A stretch of DNA of 12,761 nucleotides from Candidatus Blautia intestinipullorum (GTDB lineage: Bacteria; Bacillota; Clostridia; Lachnospirales; Lachnospiraceae), in NCBI GenBank assembly GCA_019120475.1, contig DWVA01000110.1, forward strand, positions 1 to 12,761. The letters run 5' to 3'. A program made the position numbers and the translations under genes. Numbering within the stretch: the stretch's first letter is position 1; the number at the start of each line of letters is the position of its first letter. The notes beneath the pieces were generated by a model. It had not been told where the DNA came from and did not search any database. It saw only the letters and a program-made list of their open reading frames with translations. Shown here piece after piece: positions 7,049 to 12,761 of this stretch.

Positions 7049-8299
7049 ATGAAAAAAAGATGGAAGAAACTGTTGAGCGTAACTTTAAGTGCCTGTATGG
7101 CAATGCCCTTTATTTCTGCGGTACCGGCGGCAGCGGAATCGAAAAAAACAATCAGAGTCTGGTACTGGGAAGACAATGACGGCTCTTATGAGGAGGCGTA
7201 TTCTACCTGGAGCGAACAGTATCCGGATGTAAATTTGGAATTGGAAGCAATTCCATGGAACAGCTATCATGACACGCTGATTGCAGCGGCGGCTTCAGGA
7301 GACCTTCCTGATGTGTACAAGATTCAGCCGACCTGGATTCCTGAGTTGGTAAGCCTGGGGGCAGTGGAAGGTCTTGATGAGTATATAGATTCCTGGGAGG
7401 ATAAAGACACTATTCCGGAAAGTATGTGGGAATCCGCAAGGGCAGGACAGGAAGAAACTTATGCATGGCCGCACAGTCTGGTAGTTCTGTATCTGTACTG
7501 CAGGAAATCATATTTTGAGGAAGCAGGCCTGGAATATCCCGAAACGATGGACGAGTTTTATGAGGCGTGCGAAAAGCTTACGAAAGATACTGACGGGGAT
7601 GGCGCTACAGACGTATATGGATTCAGTATGAGAGGAGCAAGAGGCGGACATTTCATGTGGGCAGGACTTACATTGAATTCCGGAACAGACTTTTTTGACA
7701 GTGAAGGAAATGTTGCTTTAAACACACCGGAAATGGTAGAAGCAAATCAAAAATATCTGGATATTTACTTAAACGGATGGGCTCCGAAAACAGCGCCTAC
7801 AGATGGATATACAGAAATTGTACAAAATTTTGAAAGCGGCGTAACGGCTATGTTGATTCACCATCTGAATTCGGCAAAAGAAATCACGGAAGTTCTTGGA
7901 GATGATGTGGATGTAGTGGCGCTTCCGGAAGGAGATGCGGGCAGATATCTTCCAAGTGAGCCATGTCACTGGGCACTCTCTCCAAACAGCGAAAATAAAG
8001 AGGAAGCAGTGAACTTTCTGAAATATTCTACAGGAGAGGAAGCGCATAAAGCGCTGTGCAAAAGCGCCGGTCTTGTTCCTTTCGTATCGCCGGTTACAGA
8101 AGATCCGGAATTTACAGAAGATAAATTCTGCGCGGCATCAATGGAATATCTGGATGATGTGAAAACTTTCCCTGTAGTAAATACTTTTGGAGACTGGTCT
8201 GAGACAGTCTGGCCGCAGACAATGCAGCGGGCTATGATGGGTGAAATAGATAGTGCGGAAATGATAGAAATTCTGGCGGACAACCTTGCAGGAGAATGA
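7049..8299 (+). CDS. CUT1-type carbohydrate ABC transporter, extracellular solute-binding protein
   Basis: 416-residue family 1 solute-binding protein that captures the substrate outside the cell for the two permeases that follow. The N-terminus is a Sec signal (MKKRWKK, then a hydrophobic run to about residue 29). It contains LSAC at 13-16, a possible lipobox, but the hydrophobic stretch continues to a VPAAA-E site typical of signal peptidase I, so lipid anchoring is uncertain. The mature part has VWYWEDNDGSYEEAYSTW at 37-54, ASGDLPDVYKI at 82-92, and a calcium-loop-like DTDGDGATD at 180-188, common in this family. The start was placed at 7049, because AGGAGG at 7036-7041 lies 7 bases before it; an upstream in-frame ATG at 7004 would add 15 non-signal residues containing that ribosome site. 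Substrate not predictable. Confidence 0.93.
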   Translation: MKKRWKKLLSVTLSACMAMPFISAVPAAAESKKTIRVWYWEDNDGSYEEAYSTWSEQYPDVNLELEAIPWNSYHDTLIAAAASGDLPDVYKIQPTWIPELVSLGAVEGLDEYIDSWEDKDTIPESMWESARAGQEETYAWPHSLVVLYLYCRKSYFEEAGLEYPETMDEFYEACEKLTKDTDGDGATDVYGFSMRGARGGHFMWAGLTLNSGTDFFDSEGNVALNTPEMVEANQKYLDIYLNGWAPKTAPTDGYTEIVQNFESGVTAMLIHHLNSAKEITEVLGDDVDVVALPEGDAGRYLPSEPCHWALSPNSENKEEAVNFLKYSTGEEAHKALCKSAGLVPFVSPVTEDPEFTEDKFCAASMEYLDDVKTFPVVNTFGDWSETVWPQTMQRAMMGEIDSAEMIEILADNLAGE

Positions 8300-8308
8300 G
8301 GGATTGTT

Positions 8309-8362
8309 GGGGCTGTCGCACTGCTAATCACTTAGTGCGGACAGCCCCTGGCTTTATTTTTT
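8309..8362 (+). terminator. Hairpin attenuator between solute-binding protein and permease genes
   Basis: A long stem: GGGGCTGTC (8309-8317) pairs with GACAGCCCC (8340-8348), continued by GCACT (8318-8322) with AGTGC (8334-8338), with one bulged G and an 11-base loop. It is followed by a T-rich tract at 8353-8362. It looks like an intrinsic terminator inside the operon. Partial read-through would give much more solute-binding protein than permease, and the stem would also protect the 3' end of the short transcript. Confidence 0.85.
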
Positions 8363-8383
8363 GATATTACAGGGGGATACATT

Positions 8384-9280
8384 ATGAAATCAAAGAAAAA
8401 ATTTCAATACCAGCCCTATCTTCTCCTTGCTCCCGCTATTCTGATCGTGGTTCTTATTATTGGATATCCGGTGGTAAGGGCAATCGTTTTAAGCTTATAT
8501 AAATATAACCTTACAGATCTTCAGGGAGTGGAGTTTGTAGGACTTCAAAATTATATTGACATTTTAACAAACGACCCCGCTTTCTGGCCGGCTTTTAAAA
8601 ATACGGTAATCTGGGTGGGAGTTACAGTAGCGGCACAGCTTTTATTGTCTCTGCTGTTGGCGAATATTCTGAACAAAGCTTTTTTGGGAAGAGGTCTGGT
8701 ACGCTCGGTGGTACTGATTCCATGGGTAACCCCCTGTGTGCTGATCTCGCTGATGTGGGCATGGATTTTTAACGGAAACTATGGTGTTATGAATGAAATC
8801 CTGAAAAGACTGCATTTGATTGACGAAAATATAGCATGGATCGCACAGCCGGATACAGCTCTTTGGGTACAGATTCTTGCTATGATATGGCAGGGAATTC
8901 CGTTCTTTACCATTATGATCCTTGCGGCTATGCAGTCGGTGCCGCGGGAACTATATGAATCGGCAAGTGTCGATGGAGCTTCCCGGATCAAACAGTATTT
9001 TCATATCACTCTTCCCGGCATTGCTTCTACGATTGTTTCCACTGTTATGATCCGTTTGATCTGGGTATTCAATAATGTGGACATCATTTATACTATGACA
9101 GGAGGAGGACCGGGATACAGCTCTCTGACACTTTCGGTATATACCTATCAACAGGCGCAGAAGTCAATGAAATTTGGATATGGAAGCGCTGTAGCAATTA
9201 TTGGCGCATTATTTATGGCTGTAGTAATTTTTATTTATCTGAGACTTACAAGAGAACAGGGAGGTATGATAAGCAAATGA
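8384..9280 (+). CDS. CUT1 sugar ABC transporter permease, MalF/UgpA-like
   Basis: 298-residue inner membrane permease with about six transmembrane helices, the first at about 10-33. The cytoplasmic EAA loop for ATPase docking is at about 190-213 (YESASVDGASRIKQYFHITL). The TGGGPGYSS segment near 239-247 is typical of the MalF/UgpA/LacF subfamily. An AGGGGG ribosome site precedes the ATG, which lies 22 bases after the internal hairpin. Its stop overlaps the next permease start (ATGA), so the two subunits are translationally coupled. It should pair with the following permease and with an ATPase encoded elsewhere. Confidence 0.94.
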   Translation: MKSKKKFQYQPYLLLAPAILIVVLIIGYPVVRAIVLSLYKYNLTDLQGVEFVGLQNYIDILTNDPAFWPAFKNTVIWVGVTVAAQLLLSLLLANILNKAFLGRGLVRSVVLIPWVTPCVLISLMWAWIFNGNYGVMNEILKRLHLIDENIAWIAQPDTALWVQILAMIWQGIPFFTIMILAAMQSVPRELYESASVDGASRIKQYFHITLPGIASTIVSTVMIRLIWVFNNVDIIYTMTGGGPGYSSLTLSVYTYQQAQKSMKFGYGSAVAIIGALFMAVVIFIYLRLTREQGGMISK

Positions 9281-10101
9281 GAGAAAAAAAGAGTATATGG
9301 ACGTTTTATATACCTCTCGTATTTTTCATGGTGGTAGTTCTGTTTCCGTTTGCCTGGATATTTTTGACTTCTTTAAAAGAAGAGAAAGAAATGTTTTCTG
9401 CAGAATTCCATTTTCTTCCTTTGGCGCCTACACTGAACAGCTATCGGGAACTTTTTGAGAAGACGGATTTTCTTCAGAATATGTGGAACAGCCTGATTGT
9501 TTCTTTTGCTACGGTGTTGATTGCGGGAGTTGTTTCTTTTCTGGCAGGCTATGCTCTTTCACGGTATCGGTTTAAGATGAGAAACGGTTTGATGTATTTC
9601 TTCCTGCTTCTTTATCTTGTTCCAAGCACCTTGTTATTGATTCCGCTGTATACGATTTTTAATAACATGGGGATACTTCATACGCGGCTGTGTCTGATTA
9701 TTGCATACAGTACATATTCTATACCTTATGCGGTATGGCTTACGACAGGATTTATCAATCAGGTGCCTTTTGAACTGGAGGAAGCGGCGGCACTTGACGG
9801 ATGTAATCTTTTTCAGAGGATGACCAGGATTGTTCTGCCTCTTTTAAGACCGGCAATGGTGGCTTCTTTGAGCTTCATCTTTATTACATCATGGAACGAA
9901 TACACTTATGCCAATATGTTTACAAACAAACAATCCAGAACAGTGACTGTGGCCTTATCCAACTTTATGTCACAGTACAATATCCGGTGGGATCTGATTA
10001 CAGCAGGCGGAATTATCGTAGTCATTCCAGTGGTTATCATGTTTGTGATTGTACAAAAGGATCTGATTGCCGGATTGACAGCAGGAGGAGTGAAAGGATA
10101 G
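9277..10101 (+). CDS. CUT1 sugar ABC transporter permease, MalG/UgpE-like
   Basis: 274-residue permease with about six transmembrane helices, the first at about 8-30. The EAA loop lies at about 165-192 and contains FELEEAAALDGCNLFQRM. NSYRELFEKTDFLQNMWNS, before the second helix, is a typical MalG-family feature. It starts inside the stop of the preceding permease (ATGA overlap) and ends 8 bases before the small lyase subunit. No nucleotide-binding subunit follows, a common situation in Bacillota CUT1 systems that share an MsmX-type ATPase. Confidence 0.94.
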   Translation: MREKKSIWTFYIPLVFFMVVVLFPFAWIFLTSLKEEKEMFSAEFHFLPLAPTLNSYRELFEKTDFLQNMWNSLIVSFATVLIAGVVSFLAGYALSRYRFKMRNGLMYFFLLLYLVPSTLLLIPLYTIFNNMGILHTRLCLIIAYSTYSIPYAVWLTTGFINQVPFELEEAAALDGCNLFQRMTRIVLPLLRPAMVASLSFIFITSWNEYTYANMFTNKQSRTVTVALSNFMSQYNIRWDLITAGGIIVVIPVVIMFVIVQKDLIAGLTAGGVKG

Positions 10102-10109
10102 GTGAAAAA

Positions 10110-10460
10110 ATGAAGAATATGGACCAGATATGCTATATAGTACATGAACCGGATAATGTTGCCACTGCCATGGCAGATATAGAACCGGGAAAGGTGTGCC
10201 TTACAGGTGAATGCGGCAGAACCGGAAATGAACTTACAGCGCTTCAGTCTGTTCCTTTTGGACATAAAATTGCTCTTAAAGATATGGATGAAGGGGAAGA
10301 GATTATTAAATATGGTGTCTGTATCGGACTTGTTACAAAGAAAATCAGAAAAGGAATGCATGTTCATCTTCACAATATGAAAAGTGCTTACGATTTTCGT
10401 TCGGCTGAATTGGATCCGGTAACTATTCATGCAAGAGATATTGAATATAAAGTGTACTAG
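10110..10460 (+). CDS. UxaA-family lyase/dehydratase small subunit (SAF domain)
   Basis: 116-residue SAF-domain protein matching the N-terminal part of altronate/galactarate dehydratases, here a separate subunit. The family pattern VPFGHKIALKDMDEGEEIIK lies at 48-67, then IKYGVCIGLVTKKI at 66-79 and KGMHVHLHNMKS at 81-92; H52 and the histidines of HVHLHN are the likely functional residues. The start was taken at the ATG at 10110, where the SAF homology begins. An open frame extends upstream through the permease gene but is only its shadow. The ribosome site (GGATAGG, 10096-10102) is modest. The subunit is followed at once by the large subunit. The same two-subunit layout occurs in sugar acid dehydratases and in sulfolactate sulfo-lyase SuyAB, so the reaction is not settled. 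Confidence 0.9.
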   Translation: MKNMDQICYIVHEPDNVATAMADIEPGKVCLTGECGRTGNELTALQSVPFGHKIALKDMDEGEEIIKYGVCIGLVTKKIRKGMHVHLHNMKSAYDFRSAELDPVTIHARDIEYKVY

Positions 10461-10464
10461 GAGG
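10459..10464 (+). promoter_or_regulatory. RBS that favours a GTG start for the large lyase subunit
   Basis: A perfect AGGAGG overlaps the small-subunit stop codon. It is only 1 base from the in-frame ATG at 10466, too close for initiation, but 7 bases from the in-frame GTG at 10472, which is ideal spacing. Confidence 0.7.
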
Positions 10465-10471
10465 AATGAAG

Positions 10472-11686
10472 GTGAAAGAAGAAATTTTGTGTCAGGGGTA
10501 CCAGAGAAGAAACGGGGAAAAAGGCATACGGAATAAAGTGCTTATTGTTTTTACAGTGGAATGCAGCAAACATGTATGCCGTAAGATTGCCGAACATTTT
10601 CAGGATCTGGGAGAAGATGTGGAGACAGTGGGATCCCATTCCTGCCTTCATAATCAGGTAAATATCAGAAGACTTCTGAAATATTGTACGCATCCCAACG
10701 TAGGAGGAGTTCTGGCGGTGGGACATGGATGCGAGTACACATATCCTTCTCTGTTGGCAAAGACTGCAGAAAATACAGGAAGAGAGGCTGCTTGGTTTTA
10801 TCAGCAGGAAGCTGGAGGAACTCAGAAAAGTATTGCAAAAGGGATATCTATTGTACAAAATATGCTGGAGAAACTGAAGGAAGTTCCAAGGGTTCCTATG
10901 TATATCAGTGATCTTGTAATCGGTGGAGAATGCGGAGGTTCCGATTTTACTTCGGGACTGGCAGGAAACGCGTTGGTGGGCAGTGTATTTGACTATATAG
11001 TGGATCATGGAGGAACGGCGATATTTGAGGAATTGAGTGAAGGAATCGGACTAAGGGAGTACCTGGCAGGACGGGGAATAAACGAAAAAGTGAAAACCGA
11101 TATCAGAAACGCTTATGATAAAACCGTTGATTTTTGTTCTGCCTATGGTCAGTTTTCTATTGCCCCGGGAAATATGGATGGAGGTCTGACTACCATTGAG
11201 GAAAAAAGTATGGGAGCTATGGTGAAAAGCGGAAGGAGACCGATCCAGAGTGTTTTGAAGATTGCTCAGACACCGATCCGCAAGGGCCTGCATCTTCTTG
11301 ACGTGATTCCGGACGAAAAACTGGAACCGGCCCATTTTATCGCGGCGGATCCATCAGATATGCTGGATCTTATCGCGGCGGGCTGTCATTTAGTATTTCT
11401 TGTAACAGGAAGAGGCCATGTGGTAGGAACTCCAGTAAGTCCGGTAGTAAAAGTAACAGGAAATCCCAGAACATATGAGAAGATGGAAGATGATATTGAT
11501 TTTTGTGCAGCAGGTCTTCTGGACGGTTCAGAAAAAATGTCAGATATGACGCAGAGAATGATAGGACTGCTTACGGAAATATGCAGGGGAAAACAAAGTA
11601 ATGCAGAAAAAATGGGGCATAGAGAGGGAATATTGTATTTTAATTTTCAGGATCCTGTCCATGTACCAAAGTGCTGGGAGTTTTAA
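10472..11686 (+). CDS. UxaA-family lyase/dehydratase large subunit
   Basis: About 404 residues, C-terminal catalytic part of the altronate/galactarate dehydratase family; expected to eliminate water from a sugar acid to give a 2-keto-3-deoxy acid. Counting from the ATG at 10466, family motifs are GYQRRNGEKGIRN (11-23), VECSKHVCRKIA (31-42), VGHGCE (85-90), GGECGGSD (153-160), GNMDGGLTTIEEKSMG (235-250), RKGLHLLDVIP (272-282) and VTGRGHVVGTPVSPVVKVTG (313-332). The usual THxxGCG segment appears replaced by SHSC at 57-60, so metal binding or substrate may differ. The GTG start is preferred because AGGAGG is 7 bases upstream; the ATG at 10466 would add two residues. An alternative function is a sulfo-lyase of the SuyB type. 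The family assignment is firm, the substrate is not. Confidence 0.88.
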   Translation: MKEEILCQGYQRRNGEKGIRNKVLIVFTVECSKHVCRKIAEHFQDLGEDVETVGSHSCLHNQVNIRRLLKYCTHPNVGGVLAVGHGCEYTYPSLLAKTAENTGREAAWFYQQEAGGTQKSIAKGISIVQNMLEKLKEVPRVPMYISDLVIGGECGGSDFTSGLAGNALVGSVFDYIVDHGGTAIFEELSEGIGLREYLAGRGINEKVKTDIRNAYDKTVDFCSAYGQFSIAPGNMDGGLTTIEEKSMGAMVKSGRRPIQSVLKIAQTPIRKGLHLLDVIPDEKLEPAHFIAADPSDMLDLIAAGCHLVFLVTGRGHVVGTPVSPVVKVTGNPRTYEKMEDDIDFCAAGLLDGSEKMSDMTQRMIGLLTEICRGKQSNAEKMGHREGILYFNFQDPVHVPKCWEF

Positions 11687-11687
11687 G

Positions 11688-12632
11688 ATGAAAAAAATAC
11701 AGACAGACGATACAGATTTTATGGAAAAGAGCCCGGAAGCAAAAATAAAAGGAATTATCCCTCCATTGGTTACGCCGCTGGACAGAAAAGGGAGGGTGGA
11801 TGAAGAATCTCTGGAAAAATTGATAAGCCATTGTATTCAGGGAGGAGTTTCCGCTCTTTTTATACTAGGATCCTGCGGCGAAGGATCTGTGCTGACAGAT
11901 TTGCAGAAAAAAACTGCTGTTCGCTGTGCATTAAAGGCAGCAGAAAATAAAATTCCTGTTCTAGTGGGAGCTCTGGAAACATCATCGCAAAAAATTCTGG
12001 AGGAAATAAAAAGTTATGAGGATATGGGTGCAGAATATTTTGTTTCAGCGGTACCCTATTATCTTACTCCGGAAACACAGACAGAGATTTTTCATCATTA
12101 TCGCTTTCTGGCGGAACATATAGAAGGAAAATTGATTGCATATAATATTCCGCCTTATGTCCACTGCAGCATTCTTCCGGAAACTATGAAAAGACTTTTG
12201 GAAATCCCCAAAATAATCGCAGTCAAGGACAGTACAGGAGACTGGAGTCTGTGCCAGAAAGCTCTTTTTTTGAATCCGCAGGGCGGCATACTCAGCGGTA
12301 ATGAGGAGTTATGCGGGGCGGCTATGTTGTTCGGAGCAGAAGGATGCGTTCCCTGTCTTGCAAACGCATATCCTGCTTTCTATTCAAAAATGTATCAGTA
12401 TGCCAGAGAGAAAAATATAGAAAAAGTTATAGAATATCAGAAAGCCATTGTAGAAATAAAAAAAGTTTTGAGTTTTACTGAAAATTGGATTGCCGCAGTA
12501 AAATATCTTTGTGCCAGGAAAGGGTTGATCCAGCCTTATACTGCACGCGGCATTCCTATGATAAATGAAGCAGAGCAGAAAAGAGTAGAAGCGTTTTTGG
12601 CAGATAATGAAAAATTATTAATAAAGAACTGA
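11688..12632 (+). CDS. DapA/NanA-family class I aldolase or dehydratase
   Basis: 314-residue TIM-barrel lyase that forms a Schiff base with pyruvate-type substrates. Visible motifs: GIIPPLVTPLDRKGRVD at 22-38, GSCGEGS at 61-67 (the GTTGES/GSTGE site), PYYL at 123-126, YNIPP at 152-156 with Y152 as the catalytic tyrosine, and AVKDSTGD at 178-185 with K180 as the Schiff-base lysine. The arginine after YNxPS that marks true dihydrodipicolinate synthase is absent (PYV instead), so a 2-keto-3-deoxy sugar acid aldolase or a related lyase fits better, as does the position directly after the dehydratase. The start at 11688 is set by GGGAG at 11676-11680, 7 bases upstream, and begins 1 base after the large-subunit stop. 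A longer in-frame start at 11601 would overlap that gene by 86 bases. About 20 extra N-terminal residues precede the barrel. Confidence 0.9.
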   Translation: MKKIQTDDTDFMEKSPEAKIKGIIPPLVTPLDRKGRVDEESLEKLISHCIQGGVSALFILGSCGEGSVLTDLQKKTAVRCALKAAENKIPVLVGALETSSQKILEEIKSYEDMGAEYFVSAVPYYLTPETQTEIFHHYRFLAEHIEGKLIAYNIPPYVHCSILPETMKRLLEIPKIIAVKDSTGDWSLCQKALFLNPQGGILSGNEELCGAAMLFGAEGCVPCLANAYPAFYSKMYQYAREKNIEKVIEYQKAIVEIKKVLSFTENWIAAVKYLCARKGLIQPYTARGIPMINEAEQKRVEAFLADNEKLLIKN

Positions 12633-12644
12633 TCATCTGAATGA

Positions 12645-12684
12645 GAAGACTGCAGTAAGTCTTGAGTTGCTGCAGTTTTCTTTT
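12645..12684 (+). terminator. Terminator of the transport/lyase operon
   Basis: An 11-bp stem with one G-T pair, GAAGACTGCAG (12645-12655) with CTGCAGTTTTC (12670-12680), a 14-base loop, and TTTT directly after. It lies 12 bases past the aldolase stop. The remaining bases to the window end are very AT-rich with no gene visible. Confidence 0.75.
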
Positions 12685-12761
12685 GCAGGAAAACGGATTA
12701 AAGTGAGTAAATAAAAAATGTTAAAATATTCAAATAAAATAGAAAATATTATAAATAATTT

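Noticed and set aside
9906..11008. Long minus-strand open frames (174 and 183 codons) opposite the permease and lyase genes
   Set aside because: They lie wholly opposite well-supported genes, have no ribosome sites or recognisable domains, and are rich in Ser/His/Phe as expected of antisense shadows.
11601..11687. Upstream in-frame start for the DapA-family gene
   Set aside because: It would overlap the lyase large subunit by 86 bases and add 29 residues with no family homology, whereas 11688 has a well-placed GGGAG.
1..12761. CRISPR arrays, insertion sequences, integrase or att repeats, riboswitches, catabolite-responsive cre sites
   Set aside because: No repeat-spacer pattern, transposase or integrase gene, tRNA-derived direct repeat, recognisable riboswitch core or good cre match was seen by eye on either strand.

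Overview
The window looks like a chromosomal segment of a low-to-moderate GC, Gram-positive gut anaerobe of the Clostridia, most likely Lachnospiraceae. The basis is strong AGGAGG-type ribosome binding sites, tightly packed genes, a YesM/YesN-type two-component pair beside a CUT1 sugar ABC importer with no ATPase gene of its own, and an acyl-ACP thioesterase and a GH29 fucosidase typical of that group. The genus cannot be fixed from sequence alone.

Left part (1-4325, + strand): the 3' part of a tRNA-Gln(CUG) and its terminator, then a signal-less GH29 alpha-L-fucosidase, a double-hotdog acyl-ACP thioesterase, a shikimate-dehydrogenase-family oxidoreductase lacking the usual shikimate-binding Ser-x-Ser, and a LacI-family regulator with its own promoter. 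A hairpin closes this block where it meets the convergent sensor kinase gene.

Middle (4326-7048): a minus-strand two-component system. The response regulator (REC plus AraC-type DNA-binding domain) comes first and the sensor histidine kinase second, with a 4-bp ATGA overlap. A 243-bp divergent intergenic region separates the regulator from the + strand transport operon. It carries a good minus-strand promoter, an inverted repeat and three copies of an ATTTTAC element.

Right part (7049-12684, + strand): solute-binding protein, a hairpin attenuator or terminator, two permeases with an ATGA overlap, a two-subunit UxaA-family lyase (small SAF-domain subunit plus large subunit), and a DapA/NanA-family class I aldolase, ending in a hairpin terminator. 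Read together, the two-component system probably senses an extracellular carbohydrate or sugar acid and switches on the divergent importer. The imported compound, or a product of it, is then dehydrated to a 2-keto-3-deoxy acid by the lyase and cleaved to pyruvate plus an aldehyde by the aldolase. No kinase or dehydrogenase is encoded in the operon, so a non-phosphorylative Entner-Doudoroff-like route is the simplest reading. The substrate is not identifiable from sequence and is the most interesting open question here.
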